A DNA stretch of 5,844 bases from Deltaproteobacteria bacterium (GTDB lineage: Bacteria; Bdellovibrionota; O2-12-FULL-43-9; JACQJE01), in contig JACQJE010000187.1 in assembly GCA_016205125.1 (NCBI GenBank), forward strand, positions 1 to 5,844, given 5' to 3'. Position 1 is the stretch's first letter, and each line of letters starts with the position of its first letter. Shown one piece after another: positions 1-5,844 of the stretch. Under the pieces are notes generated by a model. That model saw only the letters and a list, made by a program, of their open reading frames with translations, was not told the origin of the DNA and searched no databases. A program made the position numbers and the translations under genes.

Positions 1-697
1 CTATTTAGGCGCTCCGAAATTCTGGCGCAATGCAATCGATAAAGAGGATCTGGTCGGAATGGCCAATGGGCTTGCATGGACCGAAATGGGGGGAGAGCTC
101 CTCACCATCGAAGCGATTGCGCTCGACGGGAAAGGGGATTTACTCCTCACAGGTCAGCTCGGCTCTGTCATGCAGGAGTCGGCTAAAGCGGCATTGAGTT
201 ACGTGAGATCGAGAGCCAAAGGATTGGGGCTCGATCCCGAGTTCTATAAAAAACAGGACATTCATATCCATGTTCCTGAGGGAGCGATTCCAAAAGATGG
301 CCCTTCCGCGGGAATCAGTATCGCTGCGGCAGTTGTCTCTGCTCTGTTGAAAGTGCCAGTTAAAAGAAGTGTCGCGATGACAGGTGAGATCACCTTGAGA
401 GGGAGGATTCTCCCCGTGGGTGGACTCAAAGAGAAGCTCCTTGCGGCTCAGCGGTCTGGCGTGTCGAAGGTCCTTTTGCCTTTCGAGTGCAAAGCGCAGG
501 CAGAGGAAGTTTCCCAGAAGATTGTTCGCAATTTGGAAATCCTCTTTGTGGAGCATATGGACGAAGTCCTGCGCGAAGCCCTTGCTTCGGATGTGTTGAA
601 GAAAGAGCAAGTCGATTTATCTTTCCCATCGAGCACGACTCTCGTTCTCCCCCCATCCCCTCATCCGGCCTCTGAAAGAACGACAGTCATACAATAA
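1..697 (+). CDS. lon: ATP-dependent protease Lon (LonA type), C-terminal fragment
   Basis: The reading frame is open from base 2, so only the last 231 residues are visible; the AAA+ and N-terminal substrate-binding domains lie off the left edge. The visible start, YLGAPKF, is the conserved Lon stretch at the start of the proteolytic domain, followed by [16 protein letters not shown], also typical of Lon. The catalytic serine is in PKDGPSAG (codon 305-307) and the catalytic lysine in [10 protein letters not shown] (codon 434-436). They are 43 residues apart, as in E. coli Lon (S679/K722), so the peptidase site is intact. Lon is a cytoplasmic homohexamer that unfolds and degrades misfolded and regulatory proteins using ATP. 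The last ~35 residues after the domain form a Ser/Pro-rich tail, probably disordered, ending at TAA 695-697. An internal ATG at 59 is not a start, because homology continues upstream of it. Family assignment is firm; whether it is the only lon copy cannot be seen. Confidence 0.97.
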   Translation, partial: YLGAPKFWRNAIDKEDLVGMANGLAWTEMGGELLTIEAIALDGKGDLLLTGQLGSVMQESAKAALSYVRSRAKGLGLDPEFYKKQDIHIHVPEGAIPKDGPSAGISIAAAVVSALLKVPVKRSVAMTGEITLRGRILPVGGLKEKLLAAQRSGVSKVLLPFECKAQAEEVSQKIVRNLEILFVEHMDEVLREALASDVLKKEQVDLSFPSSTTLVLPPSPHPASERTTVIQ

Positions 698-712
698 ATA
701 ATTATCCACCTT

Positions 713-879
713 GATCCGCCATCGACCCACTCCCTTGGCGGGACGCTCCGACGCGGAATGCTTGAGTTGCGCCTATTTCAGTGCCATGAGTCGTCGCTCG
801 ACTTTCGCTCGTATTAGGGAAAGGACGAACCACTTACTCGCTCCAGACGCCCGTCGCAGGAGTGGGTCGATGGCGGATC
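713..879. repeat. Long inverted-repeat element, possible MITE-like or structured intergenic repeat
   Basis: Bases 713-733 are the exact reverse complement of 859-879 (21 of 21). The pairing continues inward after a 3-nt interruption: 737-742 pair with 850-855 (one G-U), and 744-745 with 848-849 after a one-base bulge. The result is a stem of nearly 30 bp closing a loop of about 100 nt. The element begins 15 bp after the lon stop codon. No convincing coding frame fills it, no target-site duplication is evident at its ends, and there is no T-tract after it as expected for an intrinsic terminator. Short terminal inverted repeats around a small non-coding core suggest a miniature transposable element or a dispersed intergenic repeat. 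A processing or stabilising hairpin at the 3' end of lon mRNA is the alternative. The repeat itself is certain; its nature is inferred. Confidence 0.75.
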
Positions 880-926
880 CGCAGGAAATGTGCTGAAAGT
901 AGGCGGGGGATTTTGGTCCATGTCCC

Positions 927-957
927 TTGACAATAAAGGTCAGGCAGAGGATAGAAT
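927..957 (+). promoter_or_regulatory. Probable sigma70-type promoter of the fadL-like gene
   Basis: A consensus -35 box TTGACA lies at 927-932. The -10 box is either TAGAAT at 952-957 (19-bp spacer, a little long) or GATAGA at 950-955 (17-bp spacer, weaker box). It stands 66-96 bp before the chosen start codon and reads toward it. The -35 is a perfect match; the -10 is ambiguous, so the call is moderate. Confidence 0.5.
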
Positions 958-1022
958 CATTGTTGACTTCTCGCTCTGGATGAAAGGCTTTTTTTAACCA
1001 CGATGCATAAGGGAGTATGCAG

Positions 1023-2288
1023 ATGAGAGATCAAAGGGATTGTTTTTTTCCCCGTTTTATTCAGCACATTATTTTTGGGGTGATGATTCTCCCCCTTCTG
1101 GGATTGCAGGCCAATCTCAATGCGGGGACGTTTGAGAAGGCGAACAACAACGGTGCCCGCTATACGGGGATGGGGGGGATCACCCAGGGGATGGTCGATG
1201 ATCCAACGGCCATCTTTCACAACCCCGCCGCGATGACCCGGAGAAATGAACTGCAAGCGATGTTTAGCTCAATGACAATCCTTTCGTTTCTCACCTTCAA
1301 GCCGACAGGTGAGAGCCATGAAAAGTCGAGATTGACCCCGTTTCTTCTCCCCTTTTTAGGGGCGTCTGCTCCCCTTGCTGGAAAATGGCTCTACGGCGGT
1401 TTTGCTCTCTATACTCCTTTTGGGAACGGTTTCCAGTTTGCGACGACCTCCCCGAACATCGCGGGTCAGCCGACTGAAGGGACAGCGAATAACGCGGTGA
1501 CGGCCGCGACACTCTACATTGTTGAAGGAGCTCCCTCTCTGGCCGTAAAATGGCGGCGGTTTGCGTTAGGGGGGGCCTTGCGAGCCGATTTCAGCAAGAT
1601 CGATCTCGAATCTCACGCAGGGGCTTTTGGAGGTCAGGTGAGCCAAATTGCGGAAGACTGGGATCTGGGGGCCAAACTCGGCGTTACTTATGACGATGAG
1701 CGTTTCAAAGCAGGAGTGATGTGGCGCGATACCGTCGATTTTGAGTATAGCGGCTATTATCTCGACTGGGCTGACACGACAAGCGGGCGGCGAAGCATTA
1801 CGACAACTGCACTTAAGGTGCCCGAAGCGGTTCTGTTCGGGGCCTCCTGGCGGCTGACCGATTCCCTGACAGTAGGGGCCGATGCACAGTGGGCGAATTA
1901 TTCGATCATGGATCCTGTCGAGCTTCGGCATGTGACGACGGGAACCAATGCGACGGCAACGAGCATCATTCACCTGCAGGGAAAAGATAACTACGCGATT
2001 CACTCAGGTCTTGAATATCGGCTTCGCGACAAATACCGCCTGCGGGGTGGGTACGCCTTTGATGGAGAGACTTCTACGAACAAGACCATCACGCGAGTTT
2101 TCTACAATGGCCCTGCTCATATCTGGACGCTTGGAAGCGGCTATGACAATGGGAAGCTTCGCGTTGATAGTGCAGTCGAATTTGCCTGGGCTTCACAGCT
2201 CATCAAGCATGATGGGCACAACTTCAATCCAGGAGAATATCGCAACTTCACATACACCTTGACGTTTGATCTGTTGGTAAGGATTTAG
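1023..2288 (+). CDS. OmpP1/FadL/TodX-family outer-membrane transport protein
   Basis: A 421-residue protein predicted to form an outer-membrane beta-barrel for uptake of hydrophobic compounds such as long-chain fatty acids or hydrocarbons; the substrate cannot be read from sequence. The start at 1023 is preferred over the ATG at 1017 because AAGGGAG (1009-1015) is 7 nt from 1023 but only 1 nt from 1017. Residues 12-28 form a hydrophobic signal-peptide core, with likely cleavage after LNA (residue 34). The mature N-terminus then carries the family hallmark: a Gly-rich segment, ARYTGMGG (45-52), VDDPTAIFHNPA (58-69), with the NPA motif of the FadL N-terminal plug at 67-69. The rest shows alternating polar and apolar strands rich in Tyr, Trp and Gly. 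Length is close to E. coli FadL (about 446 with signal). The last strand ends in Ile rather than the usual terminal Phe. The gene stands alone between lon and the convergent clpX and has its own promoter. Confidence 0.88.
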   Translation: MRDQRDCFFPRFIQHIIFGVMILPLLGLQANLNAGTFEKANNNGARYTGMGGITQGMVDDPTAIFHNPAAMTRRNELQAMFSSMTILSFLTFKPTGESHEKSRLTPFLLPFLGASAPLAGKWLYGGFALYTPFGNGFQFATTSPNIAGQPTEGTANNAVTAATLYIVEGAPSLAVKWRRFALGGALRADFSKIDLESHAGAFGGQVSQIAEDWDLGAKLGVTYDDERFKAGVMWRDTVDFEYSGYYLDWADTTSGRRSITTTALKVPEAVLFGASWRLTDSLTVGADAQWANYSIMDPVELRHVTTGTNATATSIIHLQGKDNYAIHSGLEYRLRDKYRLRGGYAFDGETSTNKTITRVFYNGPAHIWTLGSGYDNGKLRVDSAVEFAWASQLIKHDGHNFNPGEYRNFTYTLTFDLLVRI

Positions 2289-2298
2289 GGCCCGTCCA

Positions 2299-3654
2299 TT
2301 AAGAGGCGGTATCCAGTCCGCCGACCTCTTCCTCGGCTTCGGGCGACTCCGGCTCTTCCGTCACCGCATGTTCGCTGGCAAAAACGAGCATCGGTTCCGC
2401 TTTTTGGAGGATGACATTCTCATCGATGATGCATTTGACGATGCTGCCTTTGGAAGGGAGATCGTACATGATGTCGAGCATCGCTTCTTCCATGATGGCG
2501 CGCAGTCCTCTGGCGCCTGTTTTTCTCTGAAAGGCTTGCTTAGCCACAATCTCAATCGCAGATTCGGTGAATTCGAGTTTTACTCCCTCAAACTCAAAGA
2601 GCTTCCTGTATTGTTTTGTGAGTGCGTTCCGAGGTTTTACCATGATCTCAATGAGCGCTTTTTCATCGAGCTCATGCAGGGTTGCCAGGACTGGGAGTCT
2701 CCCGACGAACTCCGGGATCAGTCCGAATCTGAGGAGGTCTTCTGGCTGAACACGGCTCAGGAGCAAATCGGCACTCTGTTGTTTCCTGACGGGGATGTTT
2801 GCTCCGATGCCCATCGATTGGGCTTCGGTGCGGCGGGAAATGATTTTTTCCAGGCCGGTGAAAGCTCCGCCGCAGATGAAAAGGATATTGGTTGTATCGA
2901 TCTGCAGAAAATCCTGCTGGGGATGTTTCCGTCCCCCTTTTGGGGGGACGTTTGCGATGGTCCCTTCGATGATTTTGAGAAGGGCTTGCTGAACCCCTTC
3001 TCCTGAAACATCCCGCGTGATCGAGGGGTTTTCGGATTTCCGCGCGATCTTGTCGATTTCGTCAATATAGACGATCCCTTTGGATGCCTTCTCGGCATCG
3101 AATTCAGCGGCCTGAAGGAGGTTGAGGATGATATTTTCGACATCTTCGCCTACATAACCTGCTTCTGTCAGAGTGGTTGCATCCGCAATAGTAAAGGGAA
3201 CCTCCAGGATTCTCGCCAAGGTTTGGGCCAGCAGTGTCTTGCCCGATCCGGTCGGTCCCAAAAGGAGGATGTTGCTCTTCTGGAGTTCAATCGGCTCTTC
3301 CGCGCCTCTCTTCCTGGGGGTCTGGCTTGTCTGGCGGACCGCTTTCTGCAGTCTCATGACCCGCTTGTAATGATTGTGCACAGCAACTGAGAGGATTTTC
3401 TTAGCCTTCTCCTGTCCGATGACATACTCATCTAATGCCGCTTTAATCTCTGCAGGTTTGAGGATACGAGCGCCCTGGACTGCTTCTGGTTCCCGCCCCC
3501 CTTCTTCGGCAATGATGTCGTTGCAGAGCTCAACACATTCATCGCAAATGTAAACGGTTGGCCCGGCAATCAGTTTTCTCACTTCGCGCTGGCTTTTGCC
3601 GCAGAAGGAACAGACGAGATTGGTATATTCGTCGCTTCTTCTTTTGGTGGTCAT
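2299..3654 (-). CDS. clpX: ClpX, AAA+ unfoldase subunit of the ClpXP protease
   Basis: A 451-residue hexameric ATPase that recognises degradation-tagged proteins, unfolds them and threads them into ClpP in the cytoplasm. The N-terminal C4 zinc domain is complete (C15, C18, C37, C40). The AAA+ core has Walker A GPTGSGKT (133-140), pore loop 1 GYVG (166-169), Walker B VYIDEID (195-201), the RKH loop (242-244), the arginine-finger region GLIPEFVGR (311-319) and sensor 2 in GARGLR (380-385). The ClpP-contacting loop, normally IGF, reads MGI (281-283), followed by the usual GA. An acidic Glu-rich tail and a slightly long linker (about 103-125) make it longer than E. coli ClpX (424). It starts 16 bp after the clpP stop, with AAAGGGA at 3662-3668 as ribosome-binding site 7 nt from ATG, so it is co-transcribed with clpP. 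The family assignment is certain. Confidence 0.98.
   Translation of the reverse strand: MTTKRRSDEYTNLVCSFCGKSQREVRKLIAGPTVYICDECVELCNDIIAEEGGREPEAVQGARILKPAEIKAALDEYVIGQEKAKKILSVAVHNHYKRVMRLQKAVRQTSQTPRKRGAEEPIELQKSNILLLGPTGSGKTLLAQTLARILEVPFTIADATTLTEAGYVGEDVENIILNLLQAAEFDAEKASKGIVYIDEIDKIARKSENPSITRDVSGEGVQQALLKIIEGTIANVPPKGGRKHPQQDFLQIDTTNILFICGGAFTGLEKIISRRTEAQSMGIGANIPVRKQQSADLLLSRVQPEDLLRFGLIPEFVGRLPVLATLHELDEKALIEIMVKPRNALTKQYRKLFEFEGVKLEFTESAIEIVAKQAFQRKTGARGLRAIMEEAMLDIMYDLPSKGSIVKCIIDENVILQKAEPMLVFASEHAVTEEPESPEAEEEVGGLDTAS
2301..2330. other. Hairpin at the convergent 3' ends of the fadL-like gene and clpX
   Basis: AAGAGG-CGG (2301-2309) pairs with CCG-A-CCTCTT (2321-2330): 9 bp with one bulged A and an 11-nt loop. 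It covers the last codons of clpX, and the clpX TAA stop (2301-2299) overlaps the base of the stem. The two genes end only 10 bp apart (2289-2298), so any termination signal must overlap coding sequence. There is no T-tract on either side, so this is not a standard intrinsic terminator. It could hinder readthrough or protect the 3' end of the mRNA, or be a coding coincidence. Confidence 0.3.
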
Positions 3655-3670
3655 AACGGTGTCCCTTTCT

Positions 3671-4264
3671 TTATTGAGTGGTTGACCTGCGAATCACCAC
3701 TTCATCAATCAGGCCGTACTCCACCGCATCCTTTGCGGAGAGATAAAAATCGCGATCCGTGTCTTTTTCAATTTTTTCGTAGGGCTGGCCCGTATGTTTG
3801 ACAAGGATTTCATTCAGCTTTTTCCTCAGCAATAATATTTCCTTCGCCTGAATGTCCACGTCAGAAGCCTGCCCCTGAAAGCCGCCGATCGGCTGATGAA
3901 TCATGACTCTGGCATGCGGGAGCGCATACCGCTTCCCCTTAGTCCCTGCTGACAAAAGCAGGGCCCCCATGCTTGCCGCCATTCCAATACAGTATGTTCG
4001 GACGTCAGGGGCGATGTATTGAATGACATCGTAGATAGCGAGTCCTGCCGTTACTGTTCCCCCGGGAGAATTGACATAAACGTGAATGTCTTTCTCTGAA
4101 TTATCTGATTCCAGAAAGAGGAGTTGGGCAATCACCAGGTTAGAGACATTGTCGTCAATTGCGGATCCAATAAAAATAATCCTGTCGCGCAAAAGGCGGG
4201 AATAGATGTCAAAAGCCCGCTCCCCTCGCTCAGACTGTTCCACCACCATCGGAATAAGTGTCAT
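3671..4264 (-). CDS. clpP: ClpP, ATP-dependent Clp protease proteolytic subunit
   Basis: A 197-residue serine peptidase that assembles as two stacked heptamers enclosing the proteolytic chamber, fed by ClpX. The catalytic triad is intact: S98 in GMAASMGA, H123 in MIHQP and D172 in DTDRDF, matching the S97/H122/D171 spacing of B. subtilis ClpP. The oxyanion segment NSPGG is at 65-69. The short N-terminus [19 protein letters not shown] corresponds to mature-type ClpP, with no long propeptide expected beyond a few residues. The start at 4264 is supported by AGGAG (4272-4276) 7 nt upstream and by alignment with the LIP start of other ClpPs; the Met at residue 6 is less likely. It is the first gene of a clpP-clpX operon with its own promoter in the 63-bp gap after tig. 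Length is normal and nothing is missing. Confidence 0.98.
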   Translation of the reverse strand: MTLIPMVVEQSERGERAFDIYSRLLRDRIIFIGSAIDDNVSNLVIAQLLFLESDNSEKDIHVYVNSPGGTVTAGLAIYDVIQYIAPDVRTYCIGMAASMGALLLSAGTKGKRYALPHARVMIHQPIGGFQGQASDVDIQAKEILLLRKKLNEILVKHTGQPYEKIEKDTDRDFYLSAKDAVEYGLIDEVVIRRSTTQ

Positions 4265-4302
4265 GACGGCTCTCCTGCCAGACGTGCTCGATGTACTAAT
4301 TT

Positions 4303-4331
4303 ATTATACAGAATTTAGCAGAGACGATCAA
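4303..4331 (-). promoter_or_regulatory. Promoter of the clpP-clpX operon
   Basis: Read on the minus strand there is a -35 box TTGATC (4331-4326), a 17-bp spacer and a perfect -10 box TATAAT (4308-4303). Transcription would start near 4296, leaving a leader of about 30 nt to the clpP ATG at 4264. The -35 box overlaps the TGA stop codon of tig (4330-4328). No CIRCE-type inverted repeat or obvious sigma32 consensus accompanies it, so housekeeping sigma is the simplest reading. clpPX may also be reached by readthrough from tig, since no terminator is seen in between. Confidence 0.75.
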
Positions 4332-5638
4332 TGATCGGTCCGGGAAGGCTGTTTTCCAGGGACATCCGTTATCTTGGCGTGTTCTTTGAGGAATTGGTAT
4401 GTCTTTTCCCGGACAACCTGATGTTCAACCGCTTCTCTGAGGGAAGAGCGGGTTTTTTCACTAAAGGACTGGCCATTGCTCAGCGCTGTCAGCCTCTCAG
4501 CGACGGCCTCCTCATCGGCGGTAATCTTTTCTCCCTCTGAAACAGATCCGAGTGCCATTTCGATTTTTACTTCTCGTTCAGCCCGTTCATAGACCTCTGG
4601 CGCTTTTTCCTTAAAGTATGTGAGGATGACTTCGTCAGGAATCGAGGAGTCGTCAGCGTCTGGTGTCGATTGCTTGAGCCAGCGGCGAAGCTGTCTCGCG
4701 ATCAGGGAAGTGGGGGCGTCAAAAAGATTCTGTTCCACAATCTGTTCTCCAATTTGCCCGATCAGGTCTTCGCTGGAAAGCCGTTCATAACTTTCAATCA
4801 GTTTCTTTTTCACAAACTCCTGAAGATCTTCCATCGTGCGGACCCCCTCCACCTGCGGAACCATCACTTTCACAAAGGATTCATCGAGGGGAGGGAGGAC
4901 TTTCTCCTTGATTTCATGCAGGGTTACGTGAAATAAAGCAACTTTTCCTGCAAATTTTTTTTCTCCAAAATCATTTGGAAAGCGGACACGCATCTCTTGA
5001 GTTGATCCCGCTTTCATACCCGCAATTCCTTCCTCCATGTCAGCGGGGTGCTTTCCGGAGCCGAGTTCCAGGAGCGCTGATCTTCCGCTATCCTCAATCG
5101 GCGGGTCCTCAATGGTGGATAGCTTGTAATCGATGAGAACGACGTCTCCCTTTCTGGCGGTTTCGCTTTCACTCGGATGGAGCGTGGCTTTCTCTTCACG
5201 GAGGCGGTTTATCGCCCCATCAATCTCCTCCTGCGAGACTTCAAATACCTTTTTCTTTAAATTGAGTTTCTCATATTTGTCGATTTTAATCTCCGGAAGA
5301 ACTTCAAAAAGGGCGCGATAGGTCAGGGAGCGGCCGAGTGCGATTCTGTTATTTTCCATCGCAATCTCCGGGCAGCAGATCGGTTCAATCCCTTCCTGTT
5401 CCAAAGCTTGCGGATAGCTTTCATTAATGAGATCGGAGAGAGCTTCTTTTTCAATCTGCTCTTTGAAGCGGGCGAATATGAGTTCCCGCGGGGCTTTCCC
5501 TTTTCGGAAACCAGGGATCTCTGCCTCCTTTGAAATCTTGTTTGTCGCCCTTTCCAGTCCCGCCTCAAGTTCATCCCATGTCAGTTCCACTTTCAATTCT
5601 CTCTTGAAGGAGGAGAGTTCCTTTACTTTTACGTTCAC
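4328..5638 (-). CDS. tig: Trigger factor, ribosome-associated chaperone and peptidyl-prolyl isomerase
   Basis: A 436-residue protein (E. coli: 432) that binds ribosomal protein L23 at the exit tunnel and shields nascent chains. The N-terminal ribosome-binding domain carries the signature GFRKGKAP (43-50). An FKBP-type PPIase domain spans about 160-245 (starting GDVVLIDY, then LGSGKHPADMEEGIAGMKAG), and the C-terminal helical substrate cradle follows. The open frame extends upstream into the tRNA gene (to 5695), but the real start is taken as GTG at 5638-5636. It gives an N-terminus VNVKVKELSSFKREL that matches the family, and it has GAGG (5648-5645) 6 nt before it. The gene begins 18 bp after tRNA-Leu, has no clear promoter of its own, and is probably co-transcribed with the tRNA. 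Its stop codon overlaps the -35 box of the clpPX promoter. Confidence 0.97.
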   Translation of the reverse strand: MNVKVKELSSFKRELKVELTWDELEAGLERATNKISKEAEIPGFRKGKAPRELIFARFKEQIEKEALSDLINESYPQALEQEGIEPICCPEIAMENNRIALGRSLTYRALFEVLPEIKIDKYEKLNLKKKVFEVSQEEIDGAINRLREEKATLHPSESETARKGDVVLIDYKLSTIEDPPIEDSGRSALLELGSGKHPADMEEGIAGMKAGSTQEMRVRFPNDFGEKKFAGKVALFHVTLHEIKEKVLPPLDESFVKVMVPQVEGVRTMEDLQEFVKKKLIESYERLSSEDLIGQIGEQIVEQNLFDAPTSLIARQLRRWLKQSTPDADDSSIPDEVILTYFKEKAPEVYERAEREVKIEMALGSVSEGEKITADEEAVAERLTALSNGQSFSEKTRSSLREAVEHQVVREKTYQFLKEHAKITDVPGKQPSRTDH

Positions 5639-5644
5639 TGCGAA

Positions 5645-5648
5645 CCTC
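5645..5648 (-). promoter_or_regulatory. Shine-Dalgarno site deciding the tig start
   Basis: GAGG on the minus strand lies 6 nt before the GTG start of tig and only 8 nt after the 3' end of the tRNA. It rules out the upstream ATG codons inside the tRNA gene as starts. If the tRNA is cut out of a joint transcript, the remaining tig leader is at most about 18 nt, just enough to hold this site. Confidence 0.65.
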
Positions 5649-5656
5649 AGCTGTTG

Positions 5657-5737
5657 TGCGAAAGGGGGGAGTCGAACCCCCATGCCTTGCGGCACTGGCT
5701 CCTAAGGCCAGCGCGTCTGCCATTCCGCCCCTTTCGC
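5657..5737 (-). tRNA. tRNA-Leu, anticodon UAG
   Basis: An 81-nt class II tRNA folds completely. The acceptor stem GCGAAAG/CTTTCGC is perfect over 7 bp. The D arm is GCG...CGC with the GG of the loop. The anticodon stem CTGGC/GCCAG closes loop CTTAGGA, with TAG at 5704-5702. The long variable arm is TGCC-GCAA-GGCA, as expected for leucine. The T arm GGGGG/CCCCC closes TTCGACT. The discriminator is A73 (5657), right for leucyl-tRNA synthetase. CCA is not encoded (A73 is followed by CAA), so it must be added by tRNA nucleotidyltransferase. It reads CUA and, by wobble, other CUN codons. Position 8 (base 5730) is G rather than the near-universal U. The gene has a promoter 19 bp upstream and lies directly before tig. 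Confidence 0.97.
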
Positions 5738-5755
5738 AGATTTGTCAAGCGTCGC

Positions 5756-5785
5756 AGTCTAGCAAAGAAGAGGAGGAGGGGTCAA
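5756..5785 (-). promoter_or_regulatory. Promoter of tRNA-Leu, probably also of tig
   Basis: On the minus strand a -35 box TTGACC (5785-5780), an 18-bp pyrimidine-rich spacer and a -10 box TAGACT (5761-5756) precede the tRNA. Start of transcription near 5749 would leave about 12 nt before the mature tRNA 5' end at 5737, a normal short leader. No other promoter is visible before tig, and no terminator lies between the tRNA and tig, so a tRNA-mRNA joint transcript is inferred. Confidence 0.65.
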
Positions 5786-5801
5786 CGAACACTTCTTTGC
5801 T
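5761..5801. repeat. 10-bp inverted repeat straddling the tRNA-Leu/tig promoter -35 box
   Basis: AGCAAAGAAG (5761-5770) is the exact reverse complement of CTTCTTTGCT (5792-5801), with 21 bp between. One arm lies in the promoter spacer and touches the first base of the -10 box; the other lies just upstream of the -35 box. Arm centres are 31 bp apart, about three helical turns. This could be an operator for a dimeric regulator. It could instead be a weak hairpin at the end of an upstream gene, but the arms are not GC-rich and no T-tract follows. Confidence 0.5.
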
Positions 5802-5844
5802 GATCCGGCCTTTGGGGAGTTTCGTGAAGGAGCGCCATAGGGAA

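Larger units (their letters stand above)
698..1022. other. Intergenic region between lon and the fadL-like gene
   Basis: This 325-bp stretch has no supported gene. It contains the inverted-repeat element (713-879), then a probable promoter (927-957), a 7-base T run at 989-995 without a clear hairpin before it, and the Shine-Dalgarno sequence AAGGGAG at 1009-1015. A 61-codon open frame that would start with TTG at 711 lies almost wholly inside the inverted repeat and is not considered coding. No clear intrinsic terminator for lon was seen. Confidence 0.7.

Noticed and set aside
794..843. Three TCGCTC motifs at 794, 805 and 838, spaced 11 and 33 bp, as phased regulator sites
   Set aside because: A six-base motif three times inside a repeat element is weak, and no promoter is located close to it.
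711..896. A 61-codon open frame in the lon-fadL intergenic region
   Set aside because: It would begin with TTG with no ribosome-binding site, is nearly coextensive with the inverted-repeat element, and its product has no recognisable feature.
989..995. T7 run before the fadL-like gene as an intrinsic terminator
   Set aside because: No stable GC-rich hairpin precedes it, and it lies between the probable promoter and the start codon.
1566..2003. A 145-codon minus-strand open frame opposite the fadL-like gene
   Set aside because: Antisense shadow of the beta-barrel gene, with no ribosome-binding site and no recognisable domain.
2368..3006. A 212-codon plus-strand open frame opposite clpX
   Set aside because: It is the antisense shadow of a clearly conserved clpX; no start signal or family signature is visible.
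4265..4327. Heat-shock control element (CIRCE or sigma32 promoter) in front of clpP
   Set aside because: Neither the CIRCE inverted repeat nor the sigma32 boxes could be found; the visible promoter is sigma70-like.
5639..5695. An N-terminal extension of trigger factor of 19 residues beginning at an ATG at 5695
   Set aside because: The extension is translated tRNA-Leu sequence; the family N-terminus and a Shine-Dalgarno site both point to GTG at 5638.
1..5844. A previously undescribed multi-gene system
   Set aside because: Every sizeable coding region belongs to a well-known family (Lon, FadL, ClpX, ClpP, trigger factor), and the remaining intergenic DNA is too short to hold one.

Overview
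This is an ordinary protein quality-control neighbourhood of a Gram-negative bacterium with roughly 50% G+C. The evidence for Gram-negative is an outer-membrane beta-barrel of the FadL family. No mobile element with a transposase, no CRISPR array and no obvious unknown multi-gene system was found. The tRNA(Leu)-tig-clpP-clpX order, with lon close by, resembles what is known from delta-proteobacterial (Desulfobacterota-type) and Nitrospirota-type genomes. The tRNA gene does not encode its CCA end. The species cannot be fixed from this sequence, so the lineage is an inference.

Layout from left to right: (1) 1-697, plus strand, is the C-terminal end of the ATP-dependent protease Lon, with the complete Ser-Lys proteolytic dyad. 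(2) 698-1022 is non-coding. It holds a long inverted repeat (arms 713-733 and 859-879, perfect over 21 bp and imperfectly extended inward) and then a probable sigma70-type promoter at 927-957. (3) 1023-2288, plus strand, is an OmpP1/FadL/TodX-family outer-membrane transport protein with a signal peptide. (4) After a 10-bp gap, 2299-3654 on the minus strand is clpX, which converges with the FadL-like gene. (5) 3671-4264, minus, is clpP, 16 bp upstream of clpX in the same operon. (6) 4265-4331 carries a good promoter for clpPX whose -35 box overlaps the tig stop codon. (7) 4328-5638, minus, is trigger factor (tig), starting at a GTG codon. (8) 5657-5737, minus, is tRNA-Leu(UAG), only 18 bp upstream of tig, with a promoter at 5756-5785 that probably serves both. 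The last ~80 bp hold only this promoter, a short inverted repeat around it, and perhaps the end of an upstream gene.

The genes fit together as a proteostasis set. Trigger factor meets nascent chains at the ribosome exit, ClpX unfolds tagged or damaged proteins into ClpP, and Lon degrades misfolded proteins independently. In many relatives lon follows clpX on the same strand. Here lon lies on the opposite strand with a FadL-like gene between, so the block looks rearranged, unless this lon is a second copy.

The points most worth a second look are the 167-bp inverted-repeat element behind lon, a 10-bp inverted repeat straddling the -35 box of the tRNA-Leu/tig promoter, a G in place of the near-universal U8 in the tRNA, and a ClpX whose ClpP-docking IGF tripeptide reads MGI.
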